Of a stretch of DNA of 64,000 nt, positions 47,635 through 61,200 are shown one piece after another; positions within the stretch are counted from its first letter, which is position 1; every line of letters starts with the position of its first letter. The DNA lies in contig NC_072449.1 of NCBI RefSeq assembly GCF_027596085.1, positions 26,239,522 to 26,303,521 of the forward strand, in the 5' to 3' direction. The position numbers were made by a program, and so were the translations under genes. This DNA is from Anoplopoma fimbria. Lineage: Eukaryota; Chordata; Actinopteri; Perciformes; Anoplopomatidae. Below the pieces are notes generated by a model, which was not told the origin of the DNA, made no database searches, and saw only the letters and a program-made list of their open reading frames with translations.

Positions 47635-47820
47635 TCCTTTATTAGTCCCACAATGGGGAAATTATTTCTCTGCATTTGACCCATCCTGGAGGAGCAGTGG
47701 GCAACTTGGGGTTAGGTGTCTTGCTCAAGGACACCTCGGCATGTTGCTGGTAGAGGGGTTTGAACCACCAACCTTGTGGTTATGGGACAAGCGCTCTACC
47801 TCATGTGCCACAGCCGCCCC
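47635..47820 (-). mobile_element. tRNA-headed SINE, copy 2 of 3
   Basis: Same element as copy 1. The B box on the minus strand reads ggttcaaacccc, and the head ends ggggcggctgtggcaca. Most complete copy of the three. Confidence 0.85.
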
Positions 47821-47860
47821 ATATATATAGATATAGATATAGATAGATAATAATAATAAT
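47821..47860 (+). repeat. (TATAGA)n/(AAT)n microsatellite between SINE copies
   Basis: Same junction sequence as at 47587, separating copies 2 and 3. Confidence 0.9.
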
Positions 47861-48044
47861 CAATCCTTTATTAGTCCCACAATGGGGAAATTATTTCTCT
47901 GCATTTAACCCATCCTGGAGGAGCAGTGGGCTGCAATGAAGCAACTTGGGGTTGGGTGTCTTGCTCAAGGACACCTCGGCATGTTGCCGGTAGAGGGGTT
48001 TGAACCACCAACCTTGTGGTTACGGGACAAGCGCTCTACCTCAT
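47861..48044 (-). mobile_element. tRNA-headed SINE, copy 3 of 3 (head-truncated)
   Basis: Same element; stops at ctctacctcat, so the outer part of the tRNA-like head is missing. Unique intron follows. Confidence 0.82.
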
Positions 48045-51000
48045 AATGAATGCTCATCATTTGATAAAGCTTGAGGATGACACCATGGTGAATATGATTG
48101 ATTGTGATGATAAGCAAACAGTTAAAGCTGTGCCCAAACATACAGTACAGCCAAACTCAGCCATGAGATATTATAAGCATTTGTGAAGTTCAAGCTAGAG
48201 TGATAAAGTGTAATGTTCTCCCACAAATTTCTCAAAAAAAATGCTCTGCTGTGACTCTTAATTTAACAAACTGTTAAGGCTCTGTCCAACCTTACAGGAA
48301 ACTCCAATCCAGACCAAATGGCACAAGTAGTTTTAAAACAAGAGTAATAAACTCTAGCTTCCTGGTCTTGCTGATTTTTAAAGGGGGGCCTTGAAGTGGA
48401 TCGGATGATACAGGGTCACGAAAGTGGTTTGCTAAGCAATCCGTTTGGAGGAAATTGTTTTTCGGGTCATGGGGATGTTTTGCATTTAGCGCAAAAAATG
48501 TCAGCATCTCTCTAGTGTGCAGCTGATCCAAACAGAGGGATGCAGATGCTTTTTTCTTTTTTTGAAAACTCATTTAATATGCAGCATTCTGTCATTGTGC
48601 AGCACAGACAAGTCCGTTTGCTTTGTGTCACGTGAATTACCAAACTCTCCACCTGTCATTGAACAGGGTTTCTCCAAGTGTTTCTTAACAACAGGGTTTA
48701 TGTGTTTGTTCCTGAGGGATCCTGTATCATGTAAAGAGTGGTGTGACCTTTTTTTGAGACTCTTCAGAGAAAAGGATACTGAGAATAAAGGGACGGTATA
48801 GTTTCGGGATATTCACCCTCAACAACAGAGCTGTGTTAAAGACATAAGGTGGGGGGGACACAGCGAAGCGCTCTGTGTGCCTTCTAGTGCTGATAGGACT
48901 GACTTCCTGTTAAGGGCACAGCCAGTGAGATGGGAGATTTATTTTGTTGTTTTCGTTCATTAGACATGAGGGAGTTCAGCATCCAGACTATGAATTATTT
49001 CCCAAGCAGCGTTTCAATATGATGTCAAAAGGGTGAAAGCTTGCAGATGTTCCAGCTCTAGATTTGCTGGAGATGCTGGATGGAAAAATAAACAATGTAA
49101 AAAAAATGTTTTTCCAGCAAACCCATAAAAGGGGCAACAATGATTGTTCCGTCAGCTCATTCATTGTCATCACAGGAATTGAGCAGGGTATAGCCTCTCT
49201 ATGTCATGATTTTCACATACCAGAGAAGTAGATTTTCCATGATTTATGTTCCTAATATAAAGCACAGTTTAGCTCCCTAGCTTTCCACATATTTCTTTTT
49301 TTTATGCTGTTAGGTACAGTACACTGTGGAACATGATGATGGGAGGCAAGACACAACATCATGGATTATATTGACTGTCTACAAGAGGTCAGGGAACATC
49401 ATTATCATGTGCTGTTTCATTTTTACTGATGTTGACTCTGGAGTAGCATGTTCTACATAAAACTGATGAGTGCAGCAAGATGGTGAGGAGGAAATGAGAT
49501 CCTAGCGTACATGTTTTTGTCAACCCTGAGGTTAATATGTTTTTCACAATCCGTGATGATTGGGTGAAGCAGAACAGCAGCCATTGCAGAAATCCCCCTT
49601 AATGCATTTATACAACAGCTTTCCAGCAGAAATACTGCAGAAATAGTTCTTGATTTGTTTTTCAAATTAAGCAAAATCACTTAAAAAATACATAACCTCT
49701 GGCTATAAAAAGAGTACAACTTGTGTTTCAGATTCTTCCTTGGGTGCAGTTGTAGTTCACCATACTACATTCTTCTGAATGAAAAAGTAAGGCTTCTACA
49801 ATGGCCACATCTGTGCATGTTATTGACTGTTCACATTGGAATTTGCGCTGGAAATGTACACCAAGCAAGGGGCAAACAACACAATGGATTATGACTGGCT
49901 GGGAGTACGGAGTGAGCAGCACTTAACAACGGTGCTCATTGAGACCAGATTAACAAAGGATATTCTTTTAGATGAAATTGGAGAAATGGGGAAGAAGAAA
50001 GAGGAGAGCTTACTTATCTGACGACTCAGGAAAATGATTTCCCATAATGCTCGCTTGAACTCGTCGAAAGCCTTTGGATATTTATGGATTCATAGATTAT
50101 GTTGTTTTTTTCAACAAACAGTTTTTCAATCTTTCCCTCATACCTGTATCAGTAAATAAATTCAGCACAGAAAGTGGGTCAGGATAGAGCTTACAAAACA
50201 TTAGCCCCGTATTACACTGTACAGACGTTAAGTTTCATCAGATCAGCATTCTGCTACCACCTTACATTGTCTATCAATGAGTACACAAACTAAAGGTTTA
50301 ACAAACAATGGTACAGCTAGCTACATGAAGCATGCCATGCATTGTCATGCCCTATTATCATGCCTTTAACAAATGGCTCACTAAGCACCTTCTTGAAAGA
50401 TGTGCTGGCCATGAAACTGTTTGAACCACAAGGCCCCCATATAAATGTTTAGAGCCACTGAATACATTTCCTGCACGTGTTTACTTTAAGTCAAACAGGC
50501 CTTGAAACAGCAGTAGGCGAGGGATGCCTGGTGATTAACAGTCCTGTGTGCACTGGGAGGATTTTGTTATTACCCAGTCTTGTTCTAGTGACAGATCTGA
50601 GAACTATAGGCCTGGAGCAGCATACGCTCATAGGGAAAGTGCTTTGTATGCTGATGTATTTGCCTGTTGTGTTTGCCCACTTGCAACTCTGGGTCTACCG
50701 CACGGTAGCAGCCCTTTTTTAAAGGATCATGGTCATCTAGTGGTCTAAAACAGAAATCACTGAACAGCAACGTCCCCGCTTTAAATCTGGCCGAAGAACT
50801 TTGTCTCTGTTATCCTCTCCTCTCCCCTTATGTTTCCTGTCACCATCTACTGTGAGCTGCCACGTAAAGGCACAGTGCCCAAATACTTTTCTAGCTTTAT
50901 GTGTTTGGCACATTTGCTGGAGCAACTGCAGTCATTTGTGCTTTTGTTGACGACTCAGATGTTCCCAACTCAGGGTTCAGGACCTCCACAAAAGGATTGC

Positions 51001-51199
51001 AAGATAAGTCTGATGGGTTCCAATATTATTAACAGGGTAGGAAAGCAGAAAAACAACAAAATGTGGACTTTTTCAGACTCTAATTTCTTTACCCTTTGTT
51101 CTTTGATATACCTATCTTCCTGACTTTAGAAATGATTCAATTAAAACAACTAAATAAAATAACTTTCTGCATGAATTGGATGAACAGTTAGACTGTGGA

Positions 51200-51272
51200 G
51201 AGGTGACGAGGGGTCGCAGTTTGACATTGAGTCATTTGAAGGGGTCACAGACCAAAAAGGTTGCAAACCACT
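51200..51272 (+). mobile_element. hAT-like element right end (remnant)
   Basis: Ends aaaaaggttgcaaaccactg, close to the complement of the CAGTGGTTCTCAACCTTTTT-type ends of vertebrate hAT elements. Left boundary not found. Confidence 0.4.
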
Positions 51273-51595
51273 GTACAGTGGCGTCTTGCAGATTACGGCA
51301 GTTCCAGACAAACGTGCAGAATGACAGTTTTTTATTCAAATACGAATTAACTATCAGTTTTTTTTATTGCACTACAAAAAATGCATCACTTCCTGTACAG
51401 CCCAGTTTTTTTTGGAACCGCTTTTTGTATTTACATTTCAAGTACATTTTGTTCAGCCAACAGGACAATGAAACAATAGTCACACCTTTTTCATTCAGTG
51501 GATCAGATTAAGAACAGTGGATTGACAGCTTGCTCAAATAGCATGGAGGAAAATAAATGCCTTGTTACTGTCTCGTGGTCATGTATGATGGATGA

Positions 51596-51599
<4 letters not shown>

Positions 51600-51662
<63 letters not shown>
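51600..51662 (+). repeat. (GT)n microsatellite
   Basis: About 31 GT units in maml2 intron 1. Confidence 0.97.
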
Positions 51663-51665
<3 letters not shown>

Positions 51666-54600
51666 AGTGGGGTGGGGTGGGCACTGTAAGTGCTTCCTGG
51701 CAGACCCTGTTTGGCTGTTGAACCTCCTGAATCAGATCTGCCGGTGGTCTGATCCCAGCCTGGCTCGGCTGAGATGTGAAACAATTAGCCCAGGTCCATG
51801 GGGGCCACCCACAGTGAAGCCCACAGCTTTACCCAACCCCATGGATGAAGTAGGGATCCATGTTCATCCAACAGATCACCCCCATGTTGTCATGGGAAGG
51901 CTGCTTTTTTCTTTTTTTTTCTTTTAGGTGTAGCTGACTGTCAGTTGGTCGGATGCTTAATTACGTTAAGTCCCCTTTAGTGAGGACCGGAATCGTCGTG
52001 GGTGCTGTTTTATTGACAGCACGGCAACACTGTGAGCGTGATGTGATTAAGCTTGTTCCATTGTATAGACTGTAGCAGTGAGATGGGTTGAGCAGCTCAT
52101 AGTGCTCTAACTAAAAGACATTAAGATAGCCTTCATATACTGTAGTAAAGCCATCTGTTAATCTCCTCCTTCTATTTGGGATTAGTGCTCATTTCAAGAT
52201 AGAGTTTAAACAGAGCCGCAATCGAATTCTGCTTATGCACAGTGCATTTTGTAGGTGTGGAATATGTATTTAAAATGTCTGATCATCTAAAATACTTTTT
52301 TTGTAACAAAACACTTCAATTTAAAAAGTAATAAATGTCACAATACTGTATTTTCATGATGTTTTCAGATATGCTATACTTATTATGATAGTTTGACAAA
52401 CAGTAGTTATTATCAAAGAGGTGTTTTTGACAGTTCACATACTGTTACAATATAATACTTCTTAATACAAAGGCTGCAAATTTGTCGGATTGATAGACTT
52501 TTCAGTAATTTGGGAAGATGAAAATGCATCATCCTCCATTAACGATCCACCATGGATTTCTTTTAACAAAATGATACCATCTGACATGAGATTAAAGTAC
52601 GCCACGACATTTGAATTAAGTTAGGAGTTATTTGCTCAAGTATTTCCAGATTAATTTCAGGCAGTAACATTTTTCTAGGGTGAATATTATGACTTCTCCC
52701 TCCATAAAGTACTGTGCTGTGTCTCCTGATTGACACAACATAAACAGCAGGGATCATCATTATATTTTGATCAGGGAGATCTGACAGCGGCTTTCTAACT
52801 GATGTGCATCAGACAGATTTACTGACTTGTGTAATAACAGTGAGGGCCATGTAACATTATGTTCTGGACATTCCACAGTCATATCCGATGGCAGTTCATA
52901 AACTTTTAGCATCAACTAGATCTGTGCAAGCACAGCTTGTCTTTGAGGAAGGGGGAAGTAGTAGGTTGATATCACACACAAAGCGAACGCCGTGTTTTGT
53001 CCGTTTCCAGGAAATTGCTGCCTCTGGGTGACATATGTTTGGACAGTGTGTTGATTCTGACCTGGTTAATGGCTACAGTATCATCTTATGACTAAATCGT
53101 GCATGAAATGAATGTCCCTATTCCCCAGTAAACATAGTTTTATGATAACATCGGCATACATGTGTTCTAAACAACTAACACATCAATTCTGTGGTCTTGA
53201 TTGGTTTGTCCTCGAGGGAGAGTGGGGCACCAGCTTCAACAAGCTCCTCTTTTGGTAGCCACCCCAGACACCAGATTCTAAGTGGCGCAAAAGTTCACTG
53301 ATGACTGTCATTTCTCAGAGGAGCTTTATTTTGTAATCCCTTTGAGTTAATGACTGCATTTACCAAACTTATAATAAACACTCAATTTCAATCTTATAAA
53401 CTGCAGCTTTTAATATTATCCAATGTCATGATGGCATAAGTCAAGACCTTTAAATAAATCATCAGTTCTAGTATGGTAGGGTCCAAAAATGAAACTTTGA
53501 GTGGTTTTCCAAGAGATTTTATTTTTTAGTTTGAGGACATCTTTTGTGTTAAGCAGTCATAGTGGCTCTCTTTTCATTGTCTGTCCAGCCAATGTTAACC
53601 AAGTTCCAAACAGTGTTGTTAATGCCAGAAAACATGTATCACTTCCTGTGTACCAGTGGATTTTCCCAGAAAAGACCTATGAGACATTATGTACAGTAAA
53701 AGCTTTCATGAGCACAGTGTAAGTTATGAGTGAATGATGGAGAACAATGAAATGTCTGAGCAGCAGTCAAGGGGAGTAAAGGTGGGTTTAATGAGGGTCA
53801 TTTATTGATTATGAAGTTTTAGAAATAAATTCAAACTTAAAGTATAAAGGGTCCTTTACTCCCTTTTTTATGAACTGCACTACTTTGTGACTATTCTGAT
53901 AAAAAAATCAATGTAAGTTGATTTTAAGCATGTAAAAATATTGTCATATTCTGATGAGATGATGCATTTAAAGTTATCTGAGTGGAAAAACAAGTTAAAA
54001 AAACGGTAAAATGTGTCTTGAACAGACCAGGCTCAGCAAATGTGGTGTTGTGCAGAAGCAGCAGCGACGCGTAGAAACGGTGCTCTGTGAATCTGGGACA
54101 TCTCTGTACCTGGCAAGATTTGCATTGCCTTCTCCTTTCTGAAATGAGCACACTTTCATTCTTTTCTGGACTAATTTAGATTTTGTGAACAAGTTCCATG
54201 GTAGCAAAAAAAACCTGCGTAGAAAAAAACAAATACACAATAACAAAACTAAGAAAAACATATGAATTGGGGAAGACAAAAGCTTCCAGACACCCAGCAG
54301 GGCAGTGAGGATGTGTGTCAAATCAAAGGGATTCATGGATCGTCTGTTATACAGTATGTCTAGTATTGGTGTCTTAAAGAAAAAAAAAAAACTCTTCCTC
54401 CTTCCCTCTTCTCACTCCCCACACACGCACAACCCACCCTGCCGCACACGCTTCATGTTTTATTCAGCAGTCTATGGGAAGGCTGTATCTGTCTTTGAAG
54501 AGGGCTGCCGAAATCATGTAGTAGACCCATCTCATCCTCAGTCTTCAAGGGCTGATACAATATAAGTGGGTACACGCTCAGAGGAACATAGGCCTCTGAC

Positions 54601-55902
54601 AGTCCAGGTGGGCCAGGTCTGCTCTGCTGCTCTATGAGGTATATAACAGCCCGGTCTTTAGGGTAAATTTAGCCTGTAGTCGTACGAGAACTGCTGCCCG
54701 TCTGGGGTTAAAAGCCTTTCCTCCATAGACATCTGGTTGAAGTCCTTGGCTGAGGTCCGCGGCCTCTAGCAGAGCTTGCAAGGTAACAGCTTTACCTTCA
54801 GACACAGCGTTAACATTGCAGAAAATACATGATCAGCATCAACCTTGCAACATCTCCTCCCCGGTGGTGCAGGTTGTGTTGTTTTTCTGTCCACTCTGCT
54901 AATTTACACCCAGGGCAGTAAAGCATAACAGGTCATGTATATGTGTTTGGCATTGTTTATTCTAACATGATTAAAAGGGCAAGTATAATGTGAAAAGGGA
55001 CCCGCACCCTACAAATGATATGAATCATCAATATCTTCATCATTCTATGCTTACAAAAACACACAAATTCATAGTTTCAGGTGATTGTTCACTGATGAAA
55101 ACACAATTATTAATATTATATTACATTTCTGCTTATCGAACCCCCCACCCTAATGCTACATTCTTGCATTTTGAAAACTACAGATTAGTCAACATGAAAA
55201 TACAATTTAGTTGGAGCCTTACATGTGTCTGTTATATTTATCTTATACTCTAACATGCTATTTGATACATTCACCTAATACGAAAATGAGTTCCAAAGGG
55301 CTGCACAATTTCCTTGCTGATCCTCCAACTGCAAATTAGGCTGCGCAAAAGACTCTTGTGACTGTGCGTGGATACTCGTTTCATGTTTTGAATATGAATT
55401 ACCCCGCTATTCAGTGTTTCATCCAAGTGAACATTTCGCTGGGTTGAAATACCTCCATTCCCAAGGGGGTTGGATTAGAGAGTCCCCACTGTATCCCTTT
55501 GTTGTTGATTTGTGCTTTCAGCATGCTTCCCGTTGTTGCCGGCACTTTGTTTGAATTTCAAGCATTATGTGGACCTCGAGACACAAACTCTCATCTGCGC
55601 CACTGGAGTCATAAGGGAATTTTTGGAGGACTAATATATTAGTGCTCCATCGTAGCTATTTAATCCATTTCACTGATGAAACATGTTTTTTTTATGGCTT
55701 TTCATCATCTTGAATTTAGACATAAAATATGTGAAGCTCAGGGCAACCACTTAGCAAGAAAGGCCAGTATTTATGTACATCTATATCTTAAGAGGGGCCT
55801 TGTGGAGGTAGCCGTTCATGCCTGATGCAATTTCTTCTGCTGAGAGAGCTCTTTGAGGTTTGTCAGGTTTTTCCTGCTTGACTTAATTGAAGGGAGGGCA
55901 GG

Positions 55903-55906
<4 letters not shown>

Positions 55907-55942
<36 letters not shown>
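55907..55942 (+). repeat. (GT)n microsatellite
   Basis: About 18 GT units in maml2 intron 1. Confidence 0.95.
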
Positions 55943-55943
<1 letters not shown>

Positions 55944-57858
55944 CGGGGGAAAAAAGGAAAAGGAGGGGGGTGTGGGGTAGTGCCTTGGAGTGTCTTTCCA
56001 CAAGTGCTTTGCTACCCTGTGCTGAAACTAGAACCCTGTGGGAACAAGCATGTTCAGGTGTATTTTATGTGCAGTGCATGCAAGGTGAATTAAGGGGACA
56101 AGTTGCATGCAAAAAGAAAGAAAAGCAGTATTCATATATTCGGCATTCAGTTTGTGCACCAACTTCACCGTTTTGAAGGTTTTGTTTTAGAGCCGACTGT
56201 TGTGTGATGCTTGGATAAACACAAGCTTATCTAGAACTGTTCTCACACTTATCTGACAATCAACTACCTGATATGTTGGAGTTTCCTGGACTTGTTGTAA
56301 ACAGATCTGACAGCCGCCACTGGAGAACCGGGTGTGGGGATGTGTTGCCACGTTAATATAACGTCTTCACCTTGCTGTAATTCTTTACTCCAGCCTGGCT
56401 TTTACGGGTTCACAAGAAGAATTATTTATCAAACAAAACCGTTCTCAGCCAAATGTGAGCAGCCATCTCGATTCCTCTGCTGAGGAACAATTGGGTTCAG
56501 AGCGAAGCAGCTTTCTTTGCGGGACTTCAAACAGCCTATTCTCCCCAGGGTCATTACCCCGCTCAGGAAATGAGAAAGTGGGCTCCTGATGTCACTGGCA
56601 AACCCCTTTGCACAGAATTCCGGGTTAAACTGGAAGTGGGGAGGGGAGGGCCATGCTAGATCAGAGTTCAGACATGTTTACATTACAGCTCAGGATATTT
56701 CTCAGAGCCCGGCCAAGCTGCTGAAGTTCCCAGGCTCCAGAGTTGCGGAGTGCTGAAAAGAGGCACAAGCATTCACTTTTTCTTCTCTTCTCTCCCTCCT
56801 GCTCCTGTGCTCTTGGGTCCAAGTCATAGTTCAAAACCATTTGCATAGTGGTAATGTTCGGTTCTTTGCTACAGTTGTCCTTGTGGGAATATTAAAGATG
56901 TGAAATATATGAGAGGTGAAAGTCACAAACGCTGTTGACACACAATGTTTGCATGTTTGAAACGATGCTGCTGACATTGTTTTAGAAATGAATGTCAGGA
57001 ACTAATAGAAAAATTCAGCTCATCTCTAGTCCTTGACATCTCCTTTTCCTTATCTTCTTTTTCCTCTGATGAAAGAGTGTTTAATATGCATACACCCTTT
57101 CTTTGTCTCTGCAGTGACAATAACAATATGTGTTAAAGTTGAATACTGTCCTATCTTCTAACATCAGCATTTGAATTGGAATCAAACTAACATACTTGCT
57201 CATGTTTGTGTATTATACAATATTAGATTGGTTCAGTATTGCCAGCTTGATAGAGATTCAGGCTTCTTTTTAGACAGCTGCCTAGCTAAATCATTGCCGT
57301 GAAGTGTGGTGGGAGGAGCGTTGTGGATGGTACTACTGCCTCGCCCTGCCTTGTGGAGCTGCCAACACATTTAAACAATATATAATTAGTTTTGGCTTCA
57401 GTGTAGAATTTTATGGATTTTTATATATACAGTATATATATTTATTTTTTTTACGTGTAGGATCTTACTTTCATAGTTTTGGCCATGGCTTCTACTGTTG
57501 TTTTTGAGAATGTTGTACTATCATAGATAATTGCTGATATCTGGGAAGGTTGAACATTGCTAGAAAGGAGTCAGACTGGGAAAGAAATACGAGTGTTCAG
57601 ACTGACGGACTGTATTCAGAGGAAAAAACAAAGGAAAATTCTGTTACCCAAACTGTCAGTCGTAAACATCCATCACAGTTAAACTGTGCCCTACCGTTCT
57701 TGTGTTAGTCGTGTGCACACACAGTTTTCCAATGCAATCAGGGATTATTAATAACATTAGGGGTGCGTTCACTTTTGGCTTTACCTCCATATGTCTGATC
57801 ATTTCACCACTCATTTATTTGACTGACTACGTTGTGGTGATGCTTTTGTAATCCCAGA

Positions 57859-57871
57859 TGAGTACAATATT
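57859..57871 (+). repeat. Target-site duplication, left
   Basis: TGAGTACAATATT, identical to 58224-58236, bracketing the SINE between them. Confidence 0.9.
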
Positions 57872-58223
57872 CATTCATTCATTCATTTTTCCGTAATCGC
57901 TTATCCTGTTCAGGGTTGCGGGGGGGCTGGAGCCGATCCCAGCTGACATTGGGCGAAGGCAGGGTTCACCCTGGACAGGTCGCCAGACTATAACAGGGCT
58001 GACACATAGAGACAGACAACCATTCACGCTCACATCCACACCTACGGGCAATTAAGAGTCTTCAATTAACCTAAGCTGCATGTCTTTGGACTGTGGGAGG
58101 AAGCCGGAGAACCCGGAGAGAACCCACGCTGACACGGGGAGAACATGCAAACTCCACACAGAAGGCAGTCTTGCCCGGGAATTGAACCTAGGCCCCTCTT
58201 GCTGTGAGGCGACAGGGCTAGCT
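57872..58223 (-). mobile_element. SINE with tRNA-like head and L2/CR1-type tail, flanked by 13-bp duplications
   Basis: On the minus strand: head ctagccctgtcgcctcacag with B-box-like ggttcaattccc, then gtttgcatgttctccccgtg, cctcccacagtccaaagaca, a middle with tgtctgtctctatgtgtcag, ending gaacaggataagcgattacg and (AATG)n. Short tandem 3' ends are typical of L2/CR1-mobilised elements. The 5'-most part of the head is missing. The perfect 13-bp duplications indicate a fairly recent insertion. Confidence 0.88.
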
Positions 58224-58236
58224 TGAGTACAATATT
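58224..58236 (+). repeat. Target-site duplication, right
   Basis: TGAGTACAATATT, perfect partner of 57859-57871. Confidence 0.9.
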
Positions 58237-61200
58237 ATTGAAGCTAATTTGTTATAAGAAATACTAACTGGAATAAACTGGAATTTCCTCTTAATGGTTG
58301 CAATTTCAGAGGTTCCCCCAACCTTCTGAGTAAAAAAAGCTCAGGCAATTTTCTACATCTTTTGTCATTTTGGGGCGGTAAGATTGTCAGATATGATGTA
58401 ACAAAATAATTGCTGCCTAAAAAGTATTGGTATCGGCCTTCAAAATCCCACAGCTGTCAAATCCTAATTCAAATGTTTAAGACCTCTAGACCAGCCTGTC
58501 TAGAGCATCAGATCCGGGTCTAGGGGAGGAACATAGATGGTCTTGTTTCTTGCCTCAGCCCTGCCAATAAGGCTGGGAAGTGGCAGCTGGAATGTTTGTG
58601 TTAGTGCTCTGCTGTGGTGAGGTGTCACGGTGCTGAGTTATGCTCTGGCGCCTGCTCTCTCTCTCTCTCCACCTTACCTAGAGGCACACAGACACTGCTG
58701 TTGAATCCACAGCACACGGGAGGTGAAACCAGGGGACGATCTCTGGTCTTTATCTGCTTTTTCGAATCATCTACTGTGTGGATTTAACATAAGGCAGTCC
58801 TACAGTGACAGAGGGGCTGCATGTTTGCTGGATATTTTAGAGCAATTTCAGCCTATATTTATTCTGGCATACATTGGAGAGATATCTGCTTACTGATTTG
58901 ATAATTCTGTTTTGCATTAAACAGTAATGCTATTTGTTCTAATATCAAACAACTTGTACAGTAGTTAAAGGTGCTTTTTGAATACATTTTTACCTGCAGA
59001 TGTCATAGTGCAGGATTTTTAATGGCCAACAACAGCAGCCCCCCTAATTCAAAGAGGCCAACAGCTCAAAAATTTGATGAAGCGTGCATAATGTTTTACA
59101 ATGTCAACGCTATGTTATCTTTGCATGACAAGTGGGATAAATCTGTTTTCCTACCGTGAAAGGATTACGTGAATGGGTAATGAGCAGAAACATGGAGTCT
59201 CACACTGACTCTGTAGCAGACAGTAACGCCTGGATGATAAATGAGGGAAAATGTTTGACTTCAAAGTTTTAGTTTAAGTTGTTCCTTAATGCCAGCCAAA
59301 TTGTTTAAGATGTGTAAACGTAGCTGTAACCATCGTCTTGACTTCATCCTGTTTGATTTGCCTAACATTTGTGGCAGCTCGGAGCCTGTGATCCTGAGGT
59401 GTTGTACTGGATTACATTACAGGATACATGTTTTTCTCTGGTTATTTAGTGTATTTTAAGCTTCAAGGGAAATAACCATATTAATAAAGGGAAGTTCAGG
59501 GAGGTGATTCCTATCTCTGTAAGGGTTTTCATATTCACCTTCTTCCTCTCCGTAAAAAGGCCTCTTTACGCTCTCACGGTATTATATTAAGTGTTCTTAA
59601 TTCTCTTTAATTGTTGTTTTTGACTCTTTTGTTTAAAAAAAAAATTCTCCTCTCTCAATAAGTACAAAGTATGTTTAATCCATCTGCTAAAGCCAGGTGG
59701 TGAATGTTGCCTCCAGAAGATGAGAATGAGTCTTAAAGCAATTAAGGAGGTGAATCCTATAACTACACGGGAGCTGCTTTTAAGTGTCCTTGTGGAGTGA
59801 ATCCAAATAGGGCACAATATTTTAAATACGCATTTAGAATATAACACCCAAATGTAGCAAAGTTAGTACTTAAGACTAGATCTTGTGTGTAGTCTGCTGG
59901 TCGACCTTTAACCCAGATAATGAGTGGTCTACACCAAAATGGACTTTGATTAAACGTATGCTTGCTAAGTGGACCCTTAAATCAAACTTGCCCCTTATCA
60001 CACTGTATCTGGCACAAGGAGGGGAGGTTTGTGTCAGGTGAAGTGGTGCCTCCCAATGATCATAAATCAATGAATTATTCAACTCTTCTCCATCCATCAA
60101 TCACTGTATCAGCTGAGATACATAAAAATCATTTAATCACCCTCTGTAAGTACATAGCCAGAGGGAATGTAATATCTGTAATAGGGCCCCTTTACATTTA
60201 TTTGGGCCGACTTGTTCTTTTTGAATTCATGGCAAATGATCATTAACAAGTAAAGGCTCATTCTCCTGCCCCTCTGCTTGCAGAGAAAAAACTGTGATGC
60301 TGCATTCTTTTCATAGCTGTTAGTGAGAAAGTGGGGTTATTATGTGTGCGTATGCATGATAACAAGAGGGAGAAAGCGAGTGAAGAGAACATTCCTTTCT
60401 CACTCCCACTCTCCACCACCACACCCCCATTGCTACTCACTGCCACCCCACCCCCAGTTTCCTTCCTGTGCTTTTTTTAGTCTATTGGATGTTTTTCCTA
60501 CATCCGGCAACAAAGCCAGCCTTTTTATGCCATAACCTATGCTGTTCTGTGGTTCTGCTACACAAAGGCATGGTCAAATGTGATACATTAATCGAAGCCC
60601 ACTCAGTTACCTAACTCCACGTCCATGTTCACTTCCCTTGACAGATTGCTTAGGTAGTTGGATCGGGTGTGTCCATGAAAAGCAAAATGAGTTTCTATCA
60701 TGTACTGTAGAATATTTTTTGAACACAGTGTCCTTTAACAATGAAATAAAATGAATGAGTTATATATTGGTTGTCAAAAATTTGAACATCAGCCTTAGCA
60801 CTTAATTGGGATTTTGCTATTTATCATGACATCTTCTAGTTGAATTATTTTGTTTAAAAGATATCAAACATAAACATAAAAGTGCTTCTAGGTATGGACA
60901 TAATATGCTAAGTATATCACTTTTTCCAATTTTAGTCGATAACCCACTCATGGAAGTGGCTGTAACTCACAAACTCATTGCATTCAGCAGGCTGCAGATT
61001 GGGTAGTGCTTGGGTGTGTAGGAAGGAAAGGGATGGGAATAGCAGGAGCGGTTTAGACAAAGATGTGCAAATATAAAACCTTCAGAATAATTGGCTTTGT
61101 TTAGTTAAAGGTGTCCTGTCAACAGTTTTACAAACTGTTTTACTAATTTATTTTTGGACCGCAGGGGATTTTTGTGTTGCAGAGCCATGGTCAGCCACGG

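Noticed and set aside
47756..47820. Functional tRNA gene
   Set aside because: The tRNA-like part belongs to a SINE head with LINE-like tail and lacks a good cloverleaf.
47441..47830. 129-codon ORF after maml2 exon 1
   Set aside because: Runs through the SINE copies and TATAGA repeats; repeat-derived, no family match.
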